A stretch of 64,000 nucleotides of DNA from Anaeramoeba flamelloides (lineage: Eukaryota; Metamonada; Anaeramoebidae). The translations under genes were made by a program, and so were the position numbers. The DNA lies in NCBI GenBank assembly GCA_027625915.1, contig JANTQA010000047.1:12152001-12216000 (forward strand), written 5' to 3'. The first letter of the stretch is position 1; every line of letters starts with the position of its first letter. Below, piece by piece: positions 1 to 10,456 of the stretch. The notes below the pieces were generated by a model that worked only from the letters and a program-made list of their open reading frames with translations, did not search any database and was not told the origin of the DNA.

Positions 1-575
1 ATATATAAAAAACTTATTTTTTTAAAATTAAATAAAAAAAAAACATAAAAACTAAAAAAAAGTGAGATACACTTTTTGAAACAAGCATTACAGGATGTTT
101 TATTATTGAACTTTCACTGAAAAAAAGATAACAACAAGATTTTTTATGAATAATTAAATTCTTTTTAAAAGACATTCCAGAGTAACAATTATATAATATT
201 TCATGTTATTTTCAAAGAATTTTTTTTTTCACATGATCTTTTAAAAAAAAAAAACAAAAAAATATTTCAAAAAATTATAAAAATTTAAGATTCAACTCTG
301 TTCTAATTTGATTCTTTTTATAAATAAAGAAGTGAGTGGTTCTCTTTAAAAAAGATTTTAATATTCTCTGACTGTCTAAATATCTTTTTTTTTTTTACAA
401 TAAGTTTCTCATTTTTCAACCTTTTTAAAAATTATAAAAGTTGTATACTTCCATATAGAAACTTTAAATGCTTTTTAATATAACTTCTAATTCAAAGTAG
501 ATTCAAAAACATTGGAATAATAATTATACATCTAATTAATTAAAAAAGGAAATTCTTTGTATTTGTGAAATTATA

Positions 576-1101
576 AATCCAATTCCAAAAATTTGTACAC
601 ACCCAAAATCAAGCATAATCAAAAAAAAAAATATTATATTTTACCAAAACATAATATAAAAACCACATATCAGTTATATAGTAGTAATGTTTTAATAATT
701 AATAATATTTATTCAAATAAAAAGAAAAAAATATAAAACTAAAATATAAAATTTTGTGATATTCCAAAATGATGAAACAAGTTTTTAAAATTGTATTGGT
801 AAATTTGTTCAAATTTCACCAACAATAGTCCATTGATCAAATGATAATATAACATAGACAAATTATATGTGCTTTTCCAATTTAAAAAAACTCAACATAA
901 TGTTCTATTAATCATCAAAAAAAAATTACGGATCTAACGAACCAGATTATGTAGCTGGAAAGAAAAAAGGATCTGAAAAAAAAATAAATAAAAATAAAAA
1001 ATGAAATAGTTTAATAAAAATTATTTCCAAATTGAATATAAAGTGTGATATTATTATTTTTAAACTTGTTTAAATTATTTCCAAATTTTTGGAATTTAGT
1101 T
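576..1101 (+). mobile_element. Tc1/mariner-like MITE, family M1, copy 1
   Basis: This is one of five related copies in the window, all in the same orientation. The ends are inverted repeats around ATTCCAAAAATTTG, each flanked by the dinucleotide TA, the target duplication typical of Tc1/mariner elements. Internal landmarks shared with other copies are TATTGGTAAATTTGTTGAAA-like sequence (here diverged), a GATCTAACGAA block and a CAGATTA block. No transposase frame is present, so it is non-autonomous. Confidence 0.8.
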
Positions 1102-2519
1102 TATTACATAATAAAAAGAATTAATTTTATAAATAGACAAAATATAATTAAAAACACTAAATGTATCCCGATTTATTTTATGGTGCAAAATTACAGAATT
1201 TGAATAATAATTACAAAATAGTTTATTAATGGGGTGGGTTTAAAGTAACGATTTTGAGAAAATTATTATTTGTAAAATTTAGTTAATTTCTCATACTTTT
1301 GAAAATAGTCAATTCTATTGAAACATATTGATTGTAGGTATTTAAAAAACTTTATTAGTGTCGGTTAAGTTAATTTAGGATAGGTTCTATTATGTTGATG
1401 TATTTTAGGTTAGGGAAAATATACTAGGATTTTGAAAAAAAAATAATCAAGAGAGGAATTATACTTTTTTTCACTTGCTTTAAGGGGTAATTAATTCCCA
1501 CATAACTTTGGTGGTTATAATTAGACTTTGAACAAATTTTTAAAAATATTTATCCTTGATATTTTCAATATTTTGGATTTTCTACAATTTAAGTAATAAA
1601 AAACTACCAATCACAAAATAATCTTTTTAATTTTTCGACCCACGAAAATCATGAAAACCAGTTCAAAACTTTAATACAGATGATAAATGTCAAGAAACAC
1701 TTTAAAACCAGAAAAAAAACAATTTGACCAATTTTGAAATTTTAAAACATATGTTATTTTTTTTTCTATAAAATTTCAACTTTTAGAATGATAAAAAAAA
1801 ACTAATATGTTTGTATGGATGAGTATTCTTGGATTTTTACAAGAGAAAACCAATCTCACTACAAAAAAAATATTAATTCATAATTTTTTTTTTTCTTCTT
1901 GACCCAGATCTATTTTGGATACATTTACATATTTTTTTTGAAGATTAAGTTAAGTGACATGTTTTTATTTATGAAATTTGAAAAGGAGAGAGGTTTGGGA
2001 AATTGTACATTTGTTTTTGGCAAACTGATTTTTTTTTATTTTTTTTCGTTTTTCGATTATTTTTGGACAAAAAAAAAGAACAAAAATTCTCAAAAATTGG
2101 TTATTATTTCAAAAATTATTTTTTATTGAATTTTTTCTATAAAATTTGTATTGTGATTTTTGTTATTTAAATAATTTTGCAATTTTTTGTTTAGATAATT
2201 ATTTCAAACATTTGAACTTAATTACCGCAATACACTTTTCAATCAAGAATAACATACTCGAAACTTCCAAACTATTATTACTATCTGGTCTACCCCCCAA
2301 AAAAAAAAAAAAAATAAAAAAAAAAATAAAAAACTAAAAAAAAAAGTTTAAAATAATCTGCTTAGTAAAAAATGATAAGTGTTATTATATTCATTTCATT
2401 GATAAATATTTCAAGTTCTCAAAATGATTTCATTTTGGGATTTTGTAGAATCAAAAAAATTTTCCAATTTAGGATCTTAATTTTAAAAAGATGCAATGAA
2501 TCTGACATTTATCAACATT

Positions 2520-2770
2520 TTCGACGTGTTAAAGTACCTTTTAGAAATAAATTTTCAAAAATATTAAAAATTTTTTTATTCTGTTTCCTCGGAATCAAAA
2601 AAAGAATTTTTTATTTCGTTTCCAAAACTCTATTTTTTAAAAAAAAAAAGAATCTCGGAATTCCATTTTAAAAATAAAATAATTTTTTTACAGGAATAAA
2701 CACAAAAATATCATGATTGACAAAAAGATGATTAAAACTAAAATCCCAAGAAGAAAAACCTTATTTATTT
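2520..2770. repeat. Dispersed repeat R1, copy 1
   Basis: The segment shares long stretches with about 9020-9270 in the same orientation: an AATCAAAnAAAGAATTTTTTA block, a TTTCCAAAACTC block, and a GATGATTAAAACnAAAATC block near the end. The copies are diverged by substitutions and small indels. No terminal inverted repeat or open frame is evident, so the type of element is unknown. Confidence 0.6.
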
Positions 2771-3495
2771 ATTTTTTTTTAGTAACCATTGTATTCTTTT
2801 TAATTAATTTATAAAAATCTATTGGTTAATTATTAAACGACCGTAATGATGTGATTCTATTAAAAACAAAATTTAAACATTAAATAAGTTGAAAATTATC
2901 ATTTAAATAAAAAAAAATCATTTGATTAGATGGAATCAAAAAAAGAATTATTTTGGTTTTTTTTTTCAAAAAAGAATCAAAATATGAATGATGTAAATAT
3001 TATCCAATTAAAAAAAAAAAAAAAAAAGCATATCATTAATGGAATTTAATTTTAATCGATCCAAAAAAAAAGTAGACAAAAGATAAGAAATAAAGTTCTG
3101 ATACCCTCTTTTAATTTATTTTTTTCTCGAAATTTTAATTGCTTAAATTACTCATAATAAAAAAGTTTCAGTGATACCTTGAAGAAAAAAAACCAAGGTA
3201 TTTTAACATTAGAACGACAATTAAATACATAATAAACTCTCAAATATTTAATTTTCAGTGAGTGTTGTGATCGATCTACTCCCTTAAATGTTCTAATATC
3301 AATACCACCTCAAAAAAAAAAAAAGGGAAAAAACAATAATATGAAAAGATAATTATATTTCAAGAAGCAAAAACTATAATTCTCAAAAAAGGTTTTATTC
3401 AATTAAATTATTTCATAAAGTTGATTTGAGAGGTGTTATTCAAAAGGTTTTAAAAATAAGATTAAAGAAAAATTTTCAAAATAATTAATTAAATC

Positions 3496-4280
3496 TTATT
3501 TTAAATTTGCGTATTGTTGGAATTGTACAGTACTAAATTTCGGAAGATGGAGAGTGGATATTATTGGCTGTTTTTTACCAAAGATCTGAATTTGTCGGAT
3601 ATGGGAATCATTACCATTGATGTGGTTCCTCAGGATTGCGATTTGGATAAAGCCAGAGTGTAATGGTTGATCTGAATTTGGTTGTTTTAATTCGATATGT
3701 GCCCACCCATCTTTTTTTTTGATTTTTGTTTGTGTAATTTGCTAACGGATATATTTGAAAATTTTTTTGTGATTTGTTTACATTTTGGATTTCATTGTTT
3801 GATCGAATCGTTTTATGAGCAAATAGAGAGAATTAAAAGATTTTAATTGTGAGTAAGAATTTAATATTAAGTGCTTGGGGTCGGGTGGATTATTTCTTTT
3901 TGTTTTTTGATTGATGTTTTGATCGTTTAAAAAAAAATAAAAAAGGAAATGAAAAGTGAAGGTACTTTTAAATCTTGGAAGGTTGTTCCAGATGAAACGG
4001 TAAACACGCGTGGGGTATAACTTTCATCTGAAGAGTATTCGATATAAAACGAAATTCGTGCGATTTTCATTTTTCTTTGGAATTGTATATTCACTAAATG
4101 AGGCAAGATCCCATCAGATTGCCAGAATGTTTCTGTGCTTTTATCTAAAATTTTATCAACTCCATGGCCTGTCTTGGCAGAAGAAACTGTCCAAATTGCC
4201 TCTGAAGAAATGTTTATCAAATTTTTTGGTATTTCCATTGATTTGTTTTGTTCGAGATTGAAATCCAATAATTCTGTCAT
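3496..4280 (-). CDS. APC10: Anaphase-promoting complex subunit 10 (DOC domain)
   Basis: APC10 is a core subunit of the anaphase-promoting complex, the nuclear E3 ubiquitin ligase of the cell cycle. With the coactivator it helps bind the substrate degron. Exon 1 runs 4280 to 3966 (105 codons) and exon 2 runs 3741 to 3496 (81 codons plus TAA), separated by a 224 bp intron (donor GTACCT, acceptor CCGTTAG, phase 0). The joined protein is 186 residues, against about 185 in animals. Family hallmarks are visible: AIWTVSSAKTGHGVD, TFWQSDGILPHLVNIQF and SDESYTP in exon 1, and DGWAHIEL, FIQIAILRNHINGNDSH and IRQIQIF in exon 2. The second-exon start was chosen because it keeps exactly the residue spacing of the human protein before the GW motif. 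The usual C-terminal Ile-Arg tail is absent; the protein ends in NLK. Confidence 0.93.
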
Positions 4281-5408
4281 TTCTTAAAGTAAATTTTTTG
4301 AAACAAAAAGGAAGAAAAATGAAATTCATGTCTGATGTTAAATAGTGCCTTGTTAATGATAAATTTGTAACACAACCCAATTGATTAAATTGCTTTTGTA
4401 CATCTAAAAAGTAAACAAAATGAGTTTCATTTGTAGATCTTTGGGAAATTATAGAATCTGTAAAGAATATTTTCTTGAAAAGGATAAATGTTTCACGCAT
4501 TAAAAAGACAATTTAAGGAGGTATATTCCAAATGAACTCTAGCAATATATTGTAAATTGTTTACTTTTATACTGATCAAGGTATTTACGATCTTTGATAT
4601 AAGCTTTGAAATATAGTGATTAAAAAATCATTTTCATAATCTTAAATAAGTTTTTTAAAATAAAACACAACATTATTTGTTCTTCTTTATCATATGGAAG
4701 GTTTAACCCACTTTTCTAATCGTATACCCAATTACAAATCAATTTTGAAAGTAAACATCTGGATATTTGCAGTAAAATTTAAAATAAGAATGCAATTTGT
4801 TGATAATTTTTAATAATTTTTTCAGATCGTTTTTTAATTTTTCTAATTTTTGGGAAATAATATAAGTTTCTCTAAAATTTTATTCTAACATTTGATAATC
4901 AATTTAAAAATTTATTCCTTTTTTTTGGAGTTTCTTTTTAAATAACACGCCTTTATAAAGCCAGGGCCAGATTCACTTTTTTTTTTTTTTTTTTTTTTTA
5001 ACTACTTAATATCTTGTTATTATTGAAAAAACAATAAAATGGTGTTTTTATTTTAAAATATGGTGTTATTAAACTTACGCATATTATTAAAGACATATAA
5101 AAGAAAAAAATTAAAATAAAAAAAAAATATATACACCATTTTTTTTTATAAAAATAATATTTTTTATCAATGGACTAAAAATTAGATTTGTCTTTATCTG
5201 CTTAAAAGGGTTAAATTTGCAATATATTTAAAGAATTAATTTGAAATAAACATTATTAATTGTTTTGAGTTTAAAATTTTTTGAATTTTATTTTATTGTT
5301 TCGTATCCATGTGCAATTAAATAATCGTTTTTGTTTTCTTTAATAGGTGGGGTACTTGGTGTATTTTTTATTAAAACAATTAAAAAAAAATATACTGGTT
5401 TCATAATA

Positions 5409-5699
5409 CAGTCCTGTGCTCTTTTAAAACACAGGAAAAATCAACATATAAGGCACAAAATTTTGTTCACTTTAAGGCACAAAATCAAAGTAGTCAAAAT
5501 AAAACACAATTTTTCTATGTAAATTTCCAAGATTACTCATAATGTACGATTCTATATATAGATATATTGAAGAAAACACTCAATCTAACTCTGTAATTAT
5601 TCGGTGAAATTATATCTTGAAATTGGGAAAGTGCCTTAAATCAAAAAATTTGTGCCTTATATGTTGTTTTTTCCTGTGTCTTAAAATGGAACAGGACTG
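5409..5699. mobile_element. Hairpin MITE with TA target site, family M2, copy 1
   Basis: The 291 bp unit has inverted-repeat arms of about 75 bp that begin CAGTCCTGTGCTC / CAGTCCTGTTCCA and share an ACACAGGAAAAA block, CAACATATAAGGCACAAA and a further TTTAAGGCAC. The flanks are TA on both sides (5407-5408 and 5700-5701). It has no coding capacity. The smaller element at 15711-15901 has the same TTTAAGGCAC signature. Confidence 0.85.
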
Positions 5700-6749
5700 T
5701 ATTTTGAAATGTATTAGTTTCAAAGATAATGATAGAATACTTTTTTCTGAAAAAAATATCAGTTTTTATGAATATAATATAATGTTAGTTATAATAATCA
5801 AATTAATTTTGAATCTTTTTTTTAAATTTTTTTTAAAATAAATGAAAGTTTTATTTTAATTTCAATTAAAATTCAAAATAGAAAAAAAAAAAAAAAAGAT
5901 CTCCCAAAGATGTCGTAAAGTTTGCTAGTATACATCCAATTAGTATTATTTGAGAGATATCAAATGGTTTTAATTTTCAAATAAAATTCTATAAAAAACC
6001 ATGCCCCTTTAATCATAAACATGATATCCAGTTAAAGGAGGAAGGTAAATGGTATCCAACCATATAATTTTATTTCTTCAAAATTTTCATTATTTTTTAA
6101 ATATTCAGAAGGTAATAACTCGGGTGTAAATCTTCTTAGTTTCAAACTAAATAAATGTTCTTTTGATTATTTTCAATTATCTTAAACATTTTTATTAGTT
6201 ATTTTCAGAGTGTATAAAAATAATAAACGCCGATTAAATTAAAAAGACAATTTTGTGGAATTTATTAAATTTCTGATTCAAAATTTTTCAAAATAGAAGA
6301 TTAAACACAAATTCTTGAAAAAGGAAAATTAAATAAAAAAAATAATAAAATCCAATAATAATCATTAATGATAATTGATTTTTTTCTGCTTTGTGCAAAA
6401 ATTGAATAGAAATACCGATTGTTTTCTTTTTTTTTTGGATAGTTTCAGTCATTATAATGTAATAGTAAAATTTTTCAAAATATCCACCATTTTCATCAAG
6501 TTTTGGTTTATACAAAATTATTGAAATAGAAATACGAACGTTTATATTGGAAAAAAATTTTTAATAAATAAAACAATAGATTAATCTGAAACATTTTATG
6601 ACAACACAATCAAAACAATAAAATTCATTCCAAGGGTTAATTTTAAGTGACTTTTCAACAAAATTTAAATATTTAAAACTATTTTGCGGATTTGGATTCA
6701 ATTCTTCTAAGATTACTAACTTTTCTTGAATATTACAATACCGGGAAAA

Positions 6750-6956
6750 AATACATTCTGAAAATTAAAGTTAGTCAAAAATGCTTATTGTATTCCAGTT
6801 ATACATCTTTTATAAATTATTTTTTTTCAAAGTTATGATAATTTTATGTAATTAAGAAAAGAAAGATATTAAACTCATTAAGATTGGAATACCACCTTTT
6901 TCAAAATTATGTGCTTTTTTAAAAAAACACCTATTTTAGGGGTATTTTTTTAGAAT
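6750..6956 (+). repeat. Dispersed repeat R2, copy 1
   Basis: About 200 bp match the reverse complement of 50620-50838. Shared blocks include TTCTGAAAATTAAAGTT, CAGTTATACATCTTTTATAA, ATGATAATTTTATGTAATTA and CCACCTTTTTCAAAATTA. The two copies lie in opposite orientation about 44 kb apart. It has no coding capacity and the element type is unresolved. Confidence 0.7.
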
Positions 6957-9019
6957 AAGTTGAAATAGGCGAATTTTTGTTTGAACATTAAGTAAGAAAA
7001 AAGAATAAGTGTTAAAATAATTTGTAGGGAAAAAACAGGGGAAATAAATAAAAACTCAGACCAGGAAAAAACTATAAAATGATAAAAATATTTTAAAAAC
7101 AGAAAAAAAAACAATTTTTCCATTCAATTTAGCGATATCTTATTGAAAGAATTATTTGTTTTTATTTTGAAATTAAAAAATATCATTCTTTTTAGATTAT
7201 TAAAAAAAAAATTATTCAAATAATCTCTCCGCTAAGTCAAATAAAAATTTTAAAAATTTTCCAATTAAAAATAAAAAAAATATTACTGAAAATTTTCATT
7301 TAGATTTCAATTCCAATTAATATCTAATAAATCTGTTACCCATTTTCAAAATATTTATATATATTAATGTTCATTATATAAGTGTATTTTTAAAAATAGA
7401 AAATTTAGAGATTTTTTTTTGAAAATTTTCCTCTATCATGCAGTAAAAAAATGGTATTTTTTTCTTCAATATTAACATTCTTAGTCAAATATTCAATTTT
7501 TAAGAAAGTTTTGATCTTCATTAAAAGTTTGATTCATATATTAATATTAAATAGCCATTAAAACACTAATATTCATTTTTCATCTTCGTTTTATTTCATT
7601 GCTTTTTTATTTTAATCTTTATTTTTTTACGTTCAAGGGTATTCTCATTTATAAGAAAATCTTTCTTTGAAACTTAAATTGGTTGAAAATGCTTGTATGT
7701 TTTGATAAAACAAAAATAACAGATAAAATATCCACATGGGTTGATTCTTTAGGTTATTCGATCCTGAATTTTAAATTGTTATAAACTCTTTTCCAAATAA
7801 AAGCGTACAGAAAATTTCAAAAAATATTCATAATTAGATCTAATTAATTGTAATATCATTCTAAAATATAAAAACCCCTTTAAAACATAAAAAAACACTC
7901 AAACAAATATTTAAAACTCATTAAAACAAAAAAATTAAAAATTAAAATTCAATAATTTAAAAATTGGTGTGCCATTTTATTTGAAATGAGAAATCTCTTT
8001 TTGTAAATTGTAGTGAAGAAAAATTATCAAATCAATAACAACCTTTGAATGCGTTGTATTGGGGAAAAGTTCTTTAAATTTTATTGATAACTCTTTAAAT
8101 TTCAAATTTTTGATCTTTAATATCTCATTTTCACTATAAAGCCACAATTCATCTAGGGATTTTGTTGGTATTGTTTTTTTTTTTTTTTTTTTTTTCTTTA
8201 TTTTCTCTTTTCATTGTATCATGTATGAATCTAATAATGGCCTTTCTTAATTCATACATCTAGCTCATTTGAAATCAAACTTAAAATGTTTCCATTTATT
8301 ATTCTGAAAGATTATTTCCAAATTATTTTCTTCTAATACTGTGTTTTTCATTGTCCAACTGCTCAATATCCAAAAATAAAAAAACAAAAAATGAAAAAAT
8401 ATATAATTAAAATGAAAATCACCACAAAGTAATTATCTTATTATTAATTAAATCCAATAGCATAGATGATTTGAGTGGTGGGCCGTTTTGTTTGAAAAAA
8501 GAGTTATATATTCAATTAAAAAAAATAAAAACCAAAAATTGGTGAAAAAAGAACAAAAAAAAATATATATAATTAAAAATTTTCAATTCAATATACCTTA
8601 AGGGTGTCCTAGTATTTTAATCCTCAATCTGAGTCTACAGGTTCTTGTAGTTTTTTAATTATTTCTGTGATTTCTATGATTTGCAAAATTATACTAATAT
8701 AACTGAAATTTTTAAAATTAAAAAAAAACTTATAAGTAATAAAAATGGTTATTAGTTGGTTTGAAAATAATACATCAAAAATAGAAATATAAGAATCTTT
8801 TTTTTAAAGGTATTTCTTTAAATCTATTATTCTTTTCTTAATAAAAGGATCACTTGATATTATCTAATTTAGGAATTGATTGTTTTTATTAATCAATAGA
8901 GTTTCCAAAATGATTCCATTTTTATCTTTTTAAAAATAATTAATACAATCATTTCCAATTTTAAGATACAAAATTTCAGCAATAATAATAAAATGATTCC
9001 GATGGAATTAATTTTATTT

Positions 9020-9270
9020 CAAACATTTTTTCCTTGTAAAATTACCTTTTTAGAATAATTATCAATGAAATCAAAAATTATTTTATTCTGATTCTACGGA
9101 ATCAAATAAAGAATTTTTTAGTCAGTTTCCAAAACTCCATTTAAAAAAAAAAGGATCCTTTTGGTTCCATTATAAAGTAAAATAATTTTCTAGAATAGAA
9201 TAAACATAAAAACATCTATATTGACTAAAAGATGATTAAAACAAAAATCTCAAGAAGAAAAATCCTCAAA
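9020..9270. repeat. Dispersed repeat R1, copy 2
   Basis: This is the direct-orientation partner of 2520-2770. It shares the GGAATCAAAnAAAGAATTTTTTA, TTTCCAAAACTCnATTT, AAAATAATTTT and GATGATTAAAAC blocks in the same order. A shorter related GGAATCAAAAAAA/GAATTCTTTGA segment occurs near 10138-10170. Confidence 0.6.
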
Positions 9271-10456
9271 TATTTAATTTTTTTGAGAAAATACTGAAAT
9301 TTTTTCTGATATTATTTTTGAAAATATAAAAAAAAAATTATATTAATTATTTATAAAGTTGAAAATGATGTGATTAGATGAAAAGCCAAATGTATACAAG
9401 GAAAAAGTTGAAACTTATTATTGAAGTATCAAAGAATCATTGAAATGGCCTCCATTAAAAAATTTTGTTTTATTTTTCCTCTATTTAGAATTTAGTTGTT
9501 ATTTTTATCAAGAAAAGAATATTAGGTGAGTTTCTTCTCTTTAAAGTTCTGATCACTAAAGTATGGAAAGTTTTTTTAACCTCGGAATGTTATTCTGCAA
9601 TTTTCGTTTTTTAGTGTTTCTTCATTGGGTAATAATTCCCTCTTATCTTTGGTAATATTTCAAAATTAAACCAATATTTAACCAGGTGTGTTGTTAGAGT
9701 TGTTGTTGGGTTTGGGTTTTGGATATTATTTTTATTGTTTCACTTGAAAATTTCGTTTTCCTTTGATTTTTTTATTTGTTATAAATTACAATGATTTTTA
9801 AAAAGTTTTTAATTTGACAAAAAAAATTCAAATTTGATTTAAATAAAATACTCAAAATCAATTCTACCGATATGAAATTAATTTAGTTTATAAAAAAAGT
9901 AATTATTTCAGATATCTAAGGATAAAAATTATTGGAAGTTTTTTGAGTTTTGAATGAGATTATTTTTACAATAAAACCCCTTTATTTCATATTTTGAAGA
10001 ACTGATAGATCTGGCAGTTTTCTTCTTATAATTCGAGTAGTATTTGGAAGAACAAAATCAAATAAAAAATTTAATCAAAATTGATTCATTATTAAAGAAT
10101 TGACAAAAAAAATCGAGTTCGATCCATTTGGTTCCATGGAATCAAAAAAAAAAGAATTCTTTGAGGATTTTTTCATCAAAGAATTAAAATGTGAACTCTG
10201 TCTCTGTTTATAAAAGCAAAAAAAAAAAAAATAAAGACTAAATAAAATTTTTTATTTATTGTTAAGTTACGAAATAAGTTCTATGTCATAATAAAAGGAA
10301 ACAAAGAAAATTAAATCAAGAAAAAAATAACAAAAAAAAAAACAATAATAATAAAAAATTATAATGAATATCAACTAAAATTTAAGAAAAAAAAAAAAAA
10401 ATTAGTGATATTATAATTATACTTTAATTTGGAAACTAAAATTATTTAATAAAAAA

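Larger units (their letters stand above)
1..3495. other. AT-rich intergenic region, no gene recognised
   Basis: No convincing coding sequence is seen. The open frames near 1899-2671 are Phe/Lys/Ile-rich translations of poly(A)/poly(T) sequence and match nothing I know. The region holds one copy of the 530 bp Tc1-like MITE (576-1101) and one copy of a dispersed repeat (about 2520-2770), listed separately. Confidence 0.6.
4281..10456. other. Long intergenic region, no gene recognised
   Basis: About 6.2 kb separates APC10 from the hydrogenase gene. It contains a 291 bp hairpin MITE (5409-5699), a dispersed repeat (6750-6956) and a second copy of repeat R1 (9020-9270). A short frame at 4156-4500 on the minus strand overlaps the APC10 5' end out of frame and resembles no known protein. 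The remaining sequence is AT-rich with homopolymer runs and shows nothing I can name. Confidence 0.6.

Noticed and set aside
1899-2671. Three consecutive plus-strand frames of 63-99 codons
   Set aside because: They are Phe/Lys/Ile translations of homopolymer-rich DNA. The third overlaps repeat R1, and stop density only slightly below expectation explains them.
4156-4500. 114-codon minus-strand frame overlapping the APC10 start
   Set aside because: It is out of frame with APC10 over the shared part. The independent part (4285-4500) has no recognisable motif and background composition, so it is treated as 5' leader or repeat sequence.
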